Source: JASHPR01 sp963808705 (GTDB lineage: Bacteria; Actinomycetota; Actinomycetes; Streptosporangiales; Streptosporangiaceae). Taken from it: a stretch of 64,000 nt of DNA. Below the pieces are notes generated by a model. That model did no database searches, was not told the origin of the DNA, and was given only the letters and a program-made list of their open reading frames with translations. This document shows positions 41,932 through 51,135 of the stretch, in pieces. The stretch is taken from the NCBI GenBank assembly GCA_963808705.1, contig CAWEHB010000012.1, positions 1 through 64,000 on the forward strand, written 5' to 3'. The stretch's first letter is position 1. Every line of letters begins with the position of its first letter. A program made the translations under genes and the position numbers.

Positions 41932-42348
41932 TTATCGGTCGGGGAGCTCGGCGGCGGGCGCGTGGTCGCCCTCGCGGCGGCCCGTGGTGAGCCGGGCGAG
42001 CTGCGCGTCGCGCTCGGCGATGGCAGCCCGCAGGGCATCCCGCTGCGCGTCCAGTTCGGACTGCAGGGCATCCCGCTGCGCCTCGAGTTCCCTGACGCGC
42101 TCCTCCAGCTCGAGCACCCGGCGGACCGCGGCCAGCGTCATCCCCTCGTCCACGAGGTTGACCACGTACTGGACCACCGTGATCTCGCGCCGGGTGTAAC
42201 GGCGCTGGCCGCCCGGTGACCGGGACGGACGGACGACGCGGAACTCGTCCAGGCGGCGCAGGAAGGCCTGCTGGATCTCGAGCATCTCCGACACCTGGCC
42301 GACTGTGAACAGCGGCAGGTTCTCATCATCAAGTGGCAAAGACGGCAT
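41932..42348 (-). CDS. MerR-family regulator, HspR-like
   Basis: 138 residues from ATG 42348. The winged-helix domain reads LFTVGQVSEMLEIQQAFLRR, FRVVRPSRSPGGQRRYTRRE. A long coiled coil follows (LELEERVRELEAQRDALQSE), containing a heptad-like duplicated QRDAL motif. The gene lies 80 bp behind hsp20 on the same strand. In actinobacteria HspR-type MerR proteins repress small heat-shock genes, so autoregulation of this pair is likely. No effector-binding cysteines are present. Confidence 0.75.
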   Translation of the reverse strand: MPSLPLDDENLPLFTVGQVSEMLEIQQAFLRRLDEFRVVRPSRSPGGQRRYTRREITVVQYVVNLVDEGMTLAAVRRVLELEERVRELEAQRDALQSELDAQRDALRAAIAERDAQLARLTTGRREGDHAPAAELPDR

Positions 42349-42428
42349 GACTGGCTCCGGGAATGGTTCCGGGCCCGGGCGGATCAACCGCGCCGGGCCC
42401 GGACAGAGTACCTCTGCGTACGTCTGCG

Positions 42429-42818
42429 TCAGGCGGCGATGGCCTTGGCGTCGGCACGAACCTCGATCTTGCGCGGCTTGGCCGTCTCCGCGACGGGGAC
42501 GTGCACGGTCAGCACGCCGTCGGTGTAGCCGGCCTCGATCTTCTCGGCGTCGACCGCGTCCGACAGGCGGACCCGGCGGACGTAGGAGCCCATCACCCGC
42601 TCGCGGATGACCGGCTTCTCGCCCTCGGTGTACTCCTCGTTACGGCTGGCCTTGACGGTCAGCACGCCGTGGTCCACCGAGACGTCGATGCTCTCCGGGT
42701 CGATGCCCGGCAGGTCGAACCGGAGCTCGACCTCGTTCTCGCGCCGGATGGCGTCCATCCGGGCCAGCCGACGGTAGTCGGCCCGCTGCGCAAAGGGATC
42801 AAAAGTGGTAAGCAGCAT
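42429..42818 (-). CDS. Hsp20-family small heat-shock protein
   Basis: 129 residues from ATG 42818, with GGAGG eight bases upstream. The alpha-crystallin domain is clear: VELRFDLPGIDPESIDVSVD, HGVLTVKASRNEEY and YTDGVLTVHVPVAE. It would act as an ATP-independent holdase chaperone. It is the first gene of a pair with the MerR regulator. Confidence 0.92.
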   Translation of the reverse strand: MLLTTFDPFAQRADYRRLARMDAIRRENEVELRFDLPGIDPESIDVSVDHGVLTVKASRNEEYTEGEKPVIRERVMGSYVRRVRLSDAVDAEKIEAGYTDGVLTVHVPVAETAKPRKIEVRADAKAIAA

Positions 42819-42849
42819 GCGTTTCACCTCCAAGTGAGTACCAGGATTC

Positions 42850-42865
42850 GGTTATCCAGGTAACC
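42850..42865. promoter_or_regulatory. Candidate operator upstream of hsp20
   Basis: GGTTATCCAGGTAACC is an inverted repeat (GGTTA, six bases, TAACC) 32 bp before the hsp20 start codon. Its place suits a repressor site for the neighbouring MerR protein. It does not match the published HAIR sequence closely. Confidence 0.4.
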
Positions 42866-43152
42866 TCGGTTCTCGCTCTTATAGAACCTGCAAACAAGAT
42901 TATATATTTCCTGCCGTCCTAGGCAAATCAAAGCTGCTGCCGGGTGGCGGAGGTGGCCCGGGGTAGCCCCGGCTGCGGGGTGATGCACCGCAATCATGGA
43001 AGCAAGGGAAACGAGCCTGGCAGGACTCTCACAAATCATGGCAATCTGGACAGCAGCGAGGGTTCCCCAGCGCGGCAGGCCCCCCAGACCACGGGCCGGC
43101 GCCGCTAGCCGGGCCGGGTCGCCACGGCGTGGCCCGGATTACGAACGGGGCG

Positions 43153-44301
43153 TCAGCCGAGGCGCTCGATGATCGTGGCGTTGGCCTGGCCGCCGCCCTC
43201 GCACATCGTCTGCAGGCCGTAACGCCCGCCGGTGCGCTCGAGCTCGTGCAGCAGCTTGGTCATCAGGATCGCGCCGGTAGCGCCGAGCGGGTGCCCGAGC
43301 GCGATCGCGCCGCCGTTCGGGTTGGCCTTCTCCAGCGAGGCGCCGGTGTCGGCGGACCAGGCGAGCAGCACCGGGGCGAACGCCTCGTTGACCTCGAACA
43401 CGTCGATGTCGTCGACGCCCAGCTTGGCCTTGGCCAGGGCCTGCTCGGTCGCGGGGATCGGGCCGGTCAGCATGAACACCGGATCGGAGCCGGTCACCGT
43501 GAGCGCGTGGACCCGCGCCCGCGGGGTGAAGCCGCCGCGCTGGACGGCGGCGGGCGAGGCGATCAGCACCGCGGCGGCACCGTCGGAGATCTGCGATGCC
43601 GTGGCCGCGGTGAGCTCCCAGCCCTCCCGCAACGGCTTCAGCTCGGCCATCTTCTCCAGCGACGTGTCCCGGCGCGGCCCCTCGTCCGTGGTGACCCCGC
43701 CGACCGGCGTGATCTCCCGGTCGAACCGTCCCTCGTCGATCGCGCGCACCGCCCGCTGGTGGCTCTCCAGGGAGAATTCCTCGAGCTGGGACCGCTTCAG
43801 GCCCCACTTCTCGCAGACCAGCTGCGCGCCGCGGAACTGGGAGATCTCCTGGTCGCCGTACCGGTCCCGCCAACCTGGCCCGAGCGGGCCCGGCATGCCC
43901 TTCTCATACGGCAGCGCCACCGTCGAGCCCATCGGCACCATGCTCATGTTCTCCACGCCGGCCGCGACGACGAGGTCCTGGGTCCCCGACATGACGGCCT
44001 GGGCGGCAAAGTGAACGGCCTGCTGCGAGGAGCCGCACTGGCGGTCGATGGTAACCCCGGGGACGCTCTCCGGCAGGCCCGCCGACAGCCACGCGTTCCG
44101 CGCGATGTCGATGGACTGCGGCCCGATCTGGGAGACGCATCCCATGATGACGTCGTCCACGGCAGAGGGATCGGCGCCGGTCCGGGCGATAAGTTCGGTC
44201 AGGACCCGGGCTGCCAGGTCCACGGGGTGCTCCGCCGCCAGGCCGCCGTTCCGCCTGCCGACAGGGGTCCGCACCGCCCCGACGATGTATGCCTCCGACA
44301 C
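43153..44301 (-). CDS. Acetyl-CoA C-acyltransferase (thiolase)
   Basis: 382 residues from GTG 44301 (GGAGGGG upstream). VTIDRQCGSSQQAVHFAAQA holds the nucleophilic Cys89; VFEVNEAFAPV, GGAIALGHPLGATGA and MCEGGGQANATI supply the remaining catalytic loops. It cleaves 3-ketoacyl-CoA, or makes acetoacetyl-CoA, at the end of beta-oxidation. A much longer upstream frame is not supported. Confidence 0.92.
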   Translation of the reverse strand: MSEAYIVGAVRTPVGRRNGGLAAEHPVDLAARVLTELIARTGADPSAVDDVIMGCVSQIGPQSIDIARNAWLSAGLPESVPGVTIDRQCGSSQQAVHFAAQAVMSGTQDLVVAAGVENMSMVPMGSTVALPYEKGMPGPLGPGWRDRYGDQEISQFRGAQLVCEKWGLKRSQLEEFSLESHQRAVRAIDEGRFDREITPVGGVTTDEGPRRDTSLEKMAELKPLREGWELTAATASQISDGAAAVLIASPAAVQRGGFTPRARVHALTVTGSDPVFMLTGPIPATEQALAKAKLGVDDIDVFEVNEAFAPVLLAWSADTGASLEKANPNGGAIALGHPLGATGAILMTKLLHELERTGGRYGLQTMCEGGGQANATIIERLG

Positions 44302-44494
44302 GATGTCCGCCCCTCCGCTAGCGCGAGCGTTACCGTTGGCCTGCCGCCCGGACGCGCACCGGAGTGAACGCCCTGCTGGCCACTGATTTGAGGTTACCCC
44401 GGGGATCCCGGCTGGGTAACCGGCCGACGGTGGGCAGGTGAATTCGCGCTGCCTCGGCTTATGCTCGAAGCAGATGGCTAACTCGGGAGACGCG

Positions 44495-44662
44495 ATGACG
44501 GACGGATTGATCTTGCTGGCGTTTCTCGGGGTGCTCGCTGCCTTTTTCACGGTCCGGGTCCGGCGCAAGATGGGCATCGCGTCGGACGCTAAGACGTGGA
44601 CCGCGATCATCGTCGGCGTGATCCTGGTCGGGCTCACGATATGGGCCGCGTCTCAGCACTGA
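44495..44662 (+). CDS. Small two-helix membrane protein
   Basis: 55 residues from ATG 44495 with GGGAG upstream. LILLAFLGVLAAFFTV and WTAIIVGVILVGLTIWA are two membrane helices joined by a basic loop (RVRRKMGIASDAK). I believe similar short proteins occur in other actinobacteria. No function is known. The gene ends within a 17-bp tandem repeat. Confidence 0.65.
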   Translation: MTDGLILLAFLGVLAAFFTVRVRRKMGIASDAKTWTAIIVGVILVGLTIWAASQH

Positions 44663-44766
44663 CCGTGTCCCAGTCCTGACCGTGTCTCGGCGCTGACCGT
44701 GTCTCGGCGCTGACCGCGTCTTAGCGCTGGCCGTGTCTCGGCGCCGACCGCGCCTCAGCCCTGGCC
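44642..44766. repeat. 17-bp tandem repeat between convergent genes
   Basis: About seven units resembling CTGACCGTGTCTCGGCG, two of them identical. The array spans the last codons of the small membrane protein, the short gap and the last codons of the SpoIIE gene. It could act as a bidirectional transcription barrier, but no hairpin is obvious. Confidence 0.8.
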
Positions 44767-47079
44767 GTGACCGCCCTTGATCGGAACCTCGAACCAGACC
44801 GCCTTGCCGTCCCGGGTCGGCCGGGAGCCCCACCGGGTGGCCAGCTGGTCGACGAGGTAGAGCCCGCGGCCTCCCTCGTCGTTCTCCCCCGCGCTCCGGA
44901 TCCGCGGCAGCCGAAGGTCCGGGTCGAACACCTCGACCCAGACGGCAGCCTCGCCGCGCCGCAGCCGGAGGGTGAATTCCCGGCTGCCGTCCCGGGCATC
45001 CCGGCCATCCCGGCCATCCCGGCCGTCCGGCGCGGCGGGCGCGTCGCCGAGCGACGGGCCGGACCAGACGTCGAGGATCTCGGCGTCCAGTGGCCCGGAC
45101 GGCTCCAGGGCGAACTCGTGCTTGGGGGTCGGCGACGCGGCGGCGTGCAGCACGACGTTCGTCACCACCTCGGAGACCAGCAGGCAGGCCAGGTCGGCCT
45201 GGTCCAGGTCCATGCCCCAGCTGGTGAACGTCTGGTGCGCCAGCCGCCTGGCCTCGGATACCCGGATCGGCTCGGCCGGGAAGTTGCGCTCCCGGGAGGC
45301 AAGCTCGACGACGGAGGTGCGGACGACGACGATCGCCATGTCGTCGTCGATCTCTCCGGGCACCGCCTGCTCGGCCGCCTGGGCGATGGCCTCTACGCTG
45401 CCGTCGGCCGCGTCCTGCACGGCCTGGCAGAGCATCTGCAGCGCCTCGGCCTCGGTGTAGTGCCCGGTACCGTCCGCGCGCTGCCGCCGGTCGGTCAGGC
45501 CGTCGGTGTAGAACACCAGGGTGGAGCCGGGGGCGAGGTAACGGGCCTCCTCGCGGTAGGTCGGCAGGCCGGGAATCCCCTTGCCGCGCACGCCGAGCAG
45601 CAGGCCCTTGTTCTCGATCTCCATCTGCCCGACCTCGTGGTCGCTGATCAGCAACGGCGCGTCGTGGCCGGCGTCGGCGAACGACAGCATCCGGGACCAG
45701 GCGTCGTAGACCAGATAGGTGCAGCTCACGATCGGCGGGTCGGCGGCGGCGAAGCCGTGCGACTCCGCGCCCGTGGGCTCCAGCGTGCGGCACCAGTCAT
45801 CCAGCCTGCGCAGGATCTCCGCGGGCGGCTTGTCGTCCTGCGCGAACGCCCGCAGCGCGGCCCGGAGCTGGCCCATGATCGCCGCCGCGCGGGCGCCGCG
45901 CCCCTCCACGTCGCCGATGACGATGCCCACGCGCCCGGCGGACAGCGGGATGATGTCGTACCAGTCGCCGCCCACCTGGGTCTGGATGCCCTGCCCGTGG
46001 GTCTCGAGCGGCTTGGCCGGCACGTACTTGTAGGCGACCTCCAGGCCGTCGACCGCGGGCGGGTCGTGCGGCAGCAGGCTGGTCTGGAACGCGAGCGCGG
46101 TGCGGCGCTCCTCCTCGAAGAGCATGGCGTTGTCGATGGCGATCGCCACCCGGCTGCCGATCGTGCCGAGGAAGTCGCCGTCGTCCGCGGTGTAGCGCCG
46201 GTCCTGGCGCTCGGTGAGGCCGGACAGCGCCAGGCTCATCACGCCAAGCAACTCGCCGCGCGCGATCAGCGGCGTGGCGATCACCGACCGGAGGGCGATT
46301 CTCTCGCAGGCGTCCAGGCTGGCCTGGCGCATGTCGGGGACCTGCTCGTCCGCGATGTCGGCCACGACCGCAGCCCGGCGGGACATCGCCCGCTCGCAGA
46401 AGTGCCCCTCCGGGTAGCTGATCTGCTCGCCGATCATGGCCCAGCTGCCCGGCTCTGGCGTCCAGCCCCGGGCGTGCAGTTGCGCCTTGCGCACCAGCTT
46501 GTCGGCCTGGAACAGGTCGACAACGCAGTGATCGGCGAACTGCGGGACGAGCGTCTCCGCGACCTGCCGGAGCGTGACGTCGAGCTCGAGCGAGTGGGCC
46601 AGGCGCTCCCCGATGCGCTCCAGCAGCCGGAACCGGTCCCGCTCGCTCCGGCTGCCGCGCATGGTGGCCTCGCGGCCGATGATCGCGATGCCGACAATCG
46701 CACCGGACGGGTCATGCAGGGCAGACGCCCGCGCCCGGACCAGGAGCCGGGACCCGTCCACGCGCCGGCACGCGAAGGTTCCCTCCCAGGGCCGGCCGCG
46801 CACCACCTGCGTCACGAGGTCATTGACCCGGTGCGCGTCTCCTTCTTCGAACCCCAGCGAGGCCAGGGACCGGCCGACCAGGTTCGCCGCATCGTCGGGA
46901 AACCCGAACAAGCGCACCGCAAACGGATTCGCGTACAGCAGGTTGCCGTCCTGGCCGGTGACCACCACGGCGGCCTCCAGCTGATCCAGGACGTCCGCCG
47001 ACCCGGGGGGCGAGTGGGCCGCGGCGGTGCCGGGAGCGCGCGACGTCATCGGCGCACCACCGCGCGATGATGCGGGCAT
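44755..47079 (-). CDS. PAS-GAF-SpoIIE phosphatase-ATPase regulator
   Basis: 774 residues. PAS domain about 30-145 (GNLLYANPFAVRLFGFPDDA); GAF about 165-325; PP2C/SpoIIE phosphatase about 345-565 (GGDWYDIIPLSAGRVGIVIG, STLVFYTDGLTDRR, DDDMAIVVVR); RsbW-like ATPase about 595-770 (LLVSEVVTNVVLHA, GRGLYLVDQLATRWG). The combination is typical of actinobacterial partner-switching regulators that act on anti-sigma-factor antagonists. Residues near 690 hold a GRDGRDGRDARDG insertion. No sigma factor is nearby. Start may be the ATG at 47079 or 47049. Confidence 0.9.
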   Translation of the reverse strand: MPASSRGGAPMTSRAPGTAAAHSPPGSADVLDQLEAAVVVTGQDGNLLYANPFAVRLFGFPDDAANLVGRSLASLGFEEGDAHRVNDLVTQVVRGRPWEGTFACRRVDGSRLLVRARASALHDPSGAIVGIAIIGREATMRGSRSERDRFRLLERIGERLAHSLELDVTLRQVAETLVPQFADHCVVDLFQADKLVRKAQLHARGWTPEPGSWAMIGEQISYPEGHFCERAMSRRAAVVADIADEQVPDMRQASLDACERIALRSVIATPLIARGELLGVMSLALSGLTERQDRRYTADDGDFLGTIGSRVAIAIDNAMLFEEERRTALAFQTSLLPHDPPAVDGLEVAYKYVPAKPLETHGQGIQTQVGGDWYDIIPLSAGRVGIVIGDVEGRGARAAAIMGQLRAALRAFAQDDKPPAEILRRLDDWCRTLEPTGAESHGFAAADPPIVSCTYLVYDAWSRMLSFADAGHDAPLLISDHEVGQMEIENKGLLLGVRGKGIPGLPTYREEARYLAPGSTLVFYTDGLTDRRQRADGTGHYTEAEALQMLCQAVQDAADGSVEAIAQAAEQAVPGEIDDDMAIVVVRTSVVELASRERNFPAEPIRVSEARRLAHQTFTSWGMDLDQADLACLLVSEVVTNVVLHAAASPTPKHEFALEPSGPLDAEILDVWSGPSLGDAPAAPDGRDGRDGRDARDGSREFTLRLRRGEAAVWVEVFDPDLRLPRIRSAGENDEGGRGLYLVDQLATRWGSRPTRDGKAVWFEVPIKGGHGQG

Positions 47080-47106
47080 TTGGGCGTTGGCCTGCGGAAA
47101 TACCGG

Positions 47107-47844
47107 CTACGACCGGGTGACGAAGACATGCGCGGCAACCTGGCGCGGCAGTTCCGCCTCCAGGCCGCCGATTCCGTTGTCACCTGTCACCCGCACACCA
47201 TCGTCGCTGGCCGCGAGCTTGATCTCCCGGCCGGGCTGTATCCCGATGTTCTTGAGTTTAAGCATCAACTCCGCGTCGCTCTGGACTTGTTCGCTGATCC
47301 GGCGCACCACCACCGGCTCAGCTTCCAGCGACGCGATCATTGTCATCGCCACGGCGTGCTCGCGGCCCGCCGCCAGCGCGCGCTTGCTAGCATCGGCCGG
47401 AATGCCGAGTTCCGCAAGACCCGGAATGATATTTCCGTGCGGGCACCGGACCGGGTAATCGAGCAGTTCCACCAGTCGGCGCTCGACGCTGTCGGAGATC
47501 ACGTGCTCCCAGCGGCAGGCCTCGATGTGCACCTCTTCCCAGGGCAGCCCGATGACGCCGACCAGGAGGCACTCGGCCAGGCGGTGCTTGCGCATCACCC
47601 GCATGGCCAGCGTCCGGCCGGTCGCGGTGAGCGACAGCTGGCGGTCGCCCTCGACGCGCAACAGGCCGTCGCGCTCCATCCTGGCCACCGTCTGGCTCAC
47701 GGTCGGGCCGCTCTGCGACAGGCGCTCGGCAATGCGGGCACGCAGCGGGATGATGCCTTCCTCTTCGAGTTCGAAAACCGTGCGAAGGTACATCTCGGTG
47801 GTGTCGATTAGCCCGTGCGCCGTCAAAGCCACTCCCTTCTCCAA
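47107..47844 (-). CDS. DtxR-family metal-dependent repressor
   Basis: 245 residues from ATG 47844; the GTG twelve bases later is better placed behind GGAGAAGGGA and may be the true start. The winged helix is LRARIAERLSQSGPTVSQTV. The metal-binding and dimer region has WEEVHIEACRWEHVISDSVE, with RCPHGNIIPG. The C-terminal SH3-like domain has NIGIQPGREIKLAASDDGVR. It would repress iron or manganese genes when metal is bound. The window's mntP remnant is far away and in the island. Confidence 0.9.
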   Translation of the reverse strand: MEKGVALTAHGLIDTTEMYLRTVFELEEEGIIPLRARIAERLSQSGPTVSQTVARMERDGLLRVEGDRQLSLTATGRTLAMRVMRKHRLAECLLVGVIGLPWEEVHIEACRWEHVISDSVERRLVELLDYPVRCPHGNIIPGLAELGIPADASKRALAAGREHAVAMTMIASLEAEPVVVRRISEQVQSDAELMLKLKNIGIQPGREIKLAASDDGVRVTGDNGIGGLEAELPRQVAAHVFVTRS

Positions 47845-48055
47845 CGATGCTATGCCGCACGGCTACCTCGGCGAACCGGCAAAATACGGGAAGACAGCCG
47901 GTAATCCACGCGTCGCACGCGAGGATGCGGGGAAGCGAGGGATGCCGGACGCGAGGGCCGGCCGGAGGCTGGCCCGAGCAGACGGCAGGGGGGCTCCGGG
48001 GGGCGAAGCCCACCGGTCTGGGGGTCCGGGGGTTATCCCCCGGGACAACACAGCA

Positions 48056-48688
48056 TCATGGCGCCAGGCGCTCGATCACCCACTCCCCGCCGTCCCGGCG
48101 GTACCTGAGCCGGTCGTGCAGCCGGTTCGGCCGTCCCTGCCAGAACTCGACCACCTGCGGGATCACCCGGTACCCGCCCCAGAAGTCCGGCATGGGGACG
48201 TCCGTCCCGTCCGGCCACCGCCGGGACAACTCGGCGTAACGGTCGTCAAGCTCGGCGCGGGAGCCGATCACCGAGGACTGCCTGCTGGCCCAGGCGCCGA
48301 CCTGGGAGCCGTGCGGGCGGGACCGGAAATAGGGTTGGGACTGCGCTGTGGTCAGCGGAGTCACCGGCCCCTCGACGATCACCTGCCGGCGTATCGCGTG
48401 CCACGGGAACAGCAGGCAGGCCCGCGGGACCTCGGCCAGGTCGCTGCCCTTGCGGGAGGTCCGGTTGGTGTAGAAGGTGAACCCGGCGGCGTCGTAGCTC
48501 TTGAGCAGGACCGTCCGGGCCCGGGGCCGGCCGTCGGCCGAGACCGTGGCCAGCACCATCGCGGTCGGCTCGGGCAGGGGCGCGGCAACGGCGTCGGCCA
48601 TCCAGGCCGCGAACTGGGTCAGCGGATCGTCGGCGAGCATCTCCTCGGTGAAGCCGGGCTCGCCCGCGGCGTGGCTCATCGCGTTCAC
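48056..48688 (-). CDS. pdxH: Pyridoxamine 5'-phosphate oxidase
   Basis: 210 residues. Motifs include MVLATVSADGRPRARTVLLK (FMN binding), FYTNRTSRKGSDL, RQVIVEGPV, RPHGSQVGAWASRQSSVI and FWQGRPNRLHDRLRY at the C-terminus, all characteristic of PdxH. It oxidises pyridoxine or pyridoxamine 5'-phosphate to pyridoxal 5'-phosphate with FMN. It is divergent from citrate synthase and serC; SerC is itself a PLP enzyme. Confidence 0.93.
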   Translation of the reverse strand: MNAMSHAAGEPGFTEEMLADDPLTQFAAWMADAVAAPLPEPTAMVLATVSADGRPRARTVLLKSYDAAGFTFYTNRTSRKGSDLAEVPRACLLFPWHAIRRQVIVEGPVTPLTTAQSQPYFRSRPHGSQVGAWASRQSSVIGSRAELDDRYAELSRRWPDGTDVPMPDFWGGYRVIPQVVEFWQGRPNRLHDRLRYRRDGGEWVIERLAP

Positions 48689-48827
48689 GGCTAGCGATCC
48701 TCACACACTGGGAGTGCCGCCGGGCCGGCCGGGTTACCAGATCCGCGCCGGGCGCGATTGAATAGGCACGCAGCGCCACCGGGCCGGCCCAGCTCCGCCG
48801 GTGACCCAAAAGGGACGGAGGAACCAG

Positions 48828-49937
48828 ATGTCCGATTTCACACCCGGCCTGGAGGGTGTCGTTGCGTTCGAGACGGAAATCGCGGAGCCGGACCGGGAGG
48901 GGAGTGCGCTCCGCTACCGGGGAGTGGATATCGAGGAGCTCGTCGGGCACGTGTCCTACAGCCACGTCTGGGGGCTGCTGGTGGACAATTCTTTCGAGCC
49001 CGGCCTGCCCCCGGCCGAGCCGTACCCGATCCCGGTGCACTCCGGGGACATCCGGGTGGACGTGCAGAGTGCCCTGGCCATGCTGGCCCCGGCCTGGGGC
49101 ATGCGCCAGCTGCTCGACATCAGCGACGAGCAGGCCCGCGACGACCTGGCCCGCGCCTCGGTGATGGCCCTCTCGTTCGTCGCGCAGGCGGCGCGGGGCC
49201 TGGGCCTGCCCATGGTCCCGCAGCGGCGGGTGGACGAGGCGAAGACGATCACCGAGCGGTTCATGATCCGCTGGCAGGGCGAGCCGGACCCGAAGCACGT
49301 GAAGGCCATCGACGCCTACTGGGTGTCCGCGGCCGAGCACGGCATGAACGCCTCCACGTTCACCGCGCGGGTGATCGCCTCCACCGGGGCCGACGTGGCC
49401 GCGGCGCTGTCCGGCGCGGTCGGCGCGCTGTCGGGGCCGCTGCACGGCGGCGCCCCCGCCCGCGTGCTGGGCATGATCCAGGAGGTGGAGCGGAGCGGCG
49501 ACGCCGACGCGTGGGTCAGGTCGGCGCTGGACCGCGGCGAGCGGCTGATGGGCTTCGGCCACCGGGTGTACCGGGCCGAGGACCCGCGGGCCCGGGTGCT
49601 GCGCCGGACGGCCCGGGAGCTCGGGGCGCCCAGGTTCGAGGTGGCGGAGGCGCTGGAGAAGGCGGCCCTGGCCGAGCTGCACGCCCGCCGGCCGGACCGG
49701 GTGCTCGCGACGAACGTCGAGTTCTGGTCGGCCGTGGTGCTGGACTATGCCCAGGTACCCTTGCACATGTTCACCTCGATGTTCACCTGCGCGCGGACCG
49801 CGGGCTGGGCCGCGCACATCATGGAGCAGAAGCAGGCCGGCCGCCTGATCCGGCCCAGCGCGCGCTATGTCGGCCCGAAGAACCGCCCGGTGTCGGACGT
49901 GACCGGCGCGGCCGACGTCCTCGACAAGGAAGTCTGA
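48828..49937 (+). CDS. Citrate synthase (second type, CitA-like)
   Basis: 369 residues from ATG 48828 (GGAGGAA upstream). Catalytic elements: GPLHGGAPARVLGM (His), MGFGHRVYRAEDPRA (His) and VLATNVEFWSAVVLDY (Asp at the end). The N-terminus GLEGVVAFETEIAEPD and LRYRGVDIEEL is typical of the shorter actinobacterial citrate synthase 2. It condenses oxaloacetate and acetyl-CoA. The serC gene follows after 7 bp, suggesting one transcript. Confidence 0.92.
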   Translation: MSDFTPGLEGVVAFETEIAEPDREGSALRYRGVDIEELVGHVSYSHVWGLLVDNSFEPGLPPAEPYPIPVHSGDIRVDVQSALAMLAPAWGMRQLLDISDEQARDDLARASVMALSFVAQAARGLGLPMVPQRRVDEAKTITERFMIRWQGEPDPKHVKAIDAYWVSAAEHGMNASTFTARVIASTGADVAAALSGAVGALSGPLHGGAPARVLGMIQEVERSGDADAWVRSALDRGERLMGFGHRVYRAEDPRARVLRRTARELGAPRFEVAEALEKAALAELHARRPDRVLATNVEFWSAVVLDYAQVPLHMFTSMFTCARTAGWAAHIMEQKQAGRLIRPSARYVGPKNRPVSDVTGAADVLDKEV

Positions 49938-49944
49938 CGAATTG

Positions 49945-51063
49945 ATGACCGAAATCGTCGTCCCGGGTGACCTGCGCCCTGCCGACGGCAGGTTCGGCTG
50001 CGGCCCGTCGAAGATCCGGCCCGAGCAGCTGGCCGCGCTGGCCGGCTCCGGGGCGGCCTACCTCGGGACCTCGCACCGGCAGGCACCGGTCCGCTCGCTG
50101 GTGCAGCGGATCCGCGCGGGGATGGGCGAGCTGTTCTCCCTCCCGGACGGGTACGAGGTCGTGCTCGGCAACGGCGGCACGACCGCGTTCTGGGAGATCG
50201 CCGCGTTCGGCCTGGTGGACCACAGGGCCCAGCACCTGTCGTTCGGGGAGTTCTCGTCGAAGTTCGCCAAGGTGACGGCGGCCGCGCCGTGGCTGGAGGC
50301 GCCGACGGTCATCGAGTCGCCGCCCGGCACCCACCCGCAGCCGCGGGCCGAGGACGGCGTCGACACCTACGCGCTGACCCACAACGAGACGTCCACCGGG
50401 GTGGCCATGCCGGTGGGCCGGGTGGCCGACGCCGACGCCGACGCGCTGGTGATCGTGGACGCCACCAGCGGCGCGGGCGGCCTGCCGGTGCGGGCCAGCG
50501 AGGTTGACGTGTACTACTTCGCGCCGCAGAAGTCGTTCGGGTCCGACGGCGGGCTCTGGATCGCGCTGATGTCCCCGGCGGCGCTGGACCGGGCCGGGAA
50601 GGTCGCGGCCAGCGGCCGCTACATCCCGGAGTTCTTCTCGCTGCAGGTCGCGATCGACAACTCGCGGCTGCAGCAGACCTACAACACCCCGGCGGTCGCC
50701 ACGCTGTTCCTGCTGGCCGACCAGGTGGAGTGGATGCTCGGCCAGGGCGGGCTGGCCCGGGCCACGGCCCGGACCGCGCAGTCCTCGGCCATCCTCTACG
50801 GGTGGGCCGAGCAGGCGGGTTATGCCACGCCGTTCGTGGCCGACCCGCTGCAGCGCTCCCAGGTGGTCGGCACCATCGACTTCGCCGACGGCATCGACGC
50901 GCGGGCGCTGTCGGCGGTGCTGCGGGCCAACGGGATCGTCGACACCGATTCCTACCGCAAGCTCGGCCGCAACCAGCTGCGGATCGGCATGTTCCCGGCC
51001 GTGGACCCGGCCGACGTGCAGGCGCTCACCGCCTGCATCGGCTACGTCGTCGAGCGGCTGTAG
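49945..51063 (+). CDS. serC: Phosphoserine aminotransferase
   Basis: 372 residues from ATG 49945. RFGCGPSKIRPEQLAAL and YLGTSHRQAPVRSLVQRIR are the actinobacterial SerC N-terminus; THNETSTGVAMPV and VYYFAPQKSFGSDGGLW (PLP-binding Lys) follow. It makes 3-phosphoserine from 3-phosphohydroxypyruvate and glutamate in serine synthesis. It is immediately downstream of citrate synthase. Confidence 0.93.
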   Translation: MTEIVVPGDLRPADGRFGCGPSKIRPEQLAALAGSGAAYLGTSHRQAPVRSLVQRIRAGMGELFSLPDGYEVVLGNGGTTAFWEIAAFGLVDHRAQHLSFGEFSSKFAKVTAAAPWLEAPTVIESPPGTHPQPRAEDGVDTYALTHNETSTGVAMPVGRVADADADALVIVDATSGAGGLPVRASEVDVYYFAPQKSFGSDGGLWIALMSPAALDRAGKVAASGRYIPEFFSLQVAIDNSRLQQTYNTPAVATLFLLADQVEWMLGQGGLARATARTAQSSAILYGWAEQAGYATPFVADPLQRSQVVGTIDFADGIDARALSAVLRANGIVDTDSYRKLGRNQLRIGMFPAVDPADVQALTACIGYVVERL

Positions 51064-51135
51064 TACCGCGCGCCATCCCGCGCTCGCGCCGAAAATGCGT
51101 GGCCCGGCGGGCCGGCGGCGTGGGAGGGTCTGCGC

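Noticed and set aside
44767..47070. 767-residue plus-strand frame opposite the SpoIIE gene
   Set aside because: Antisense frame caused by GC codon bias; the minus-strand product has four recognisable domains.
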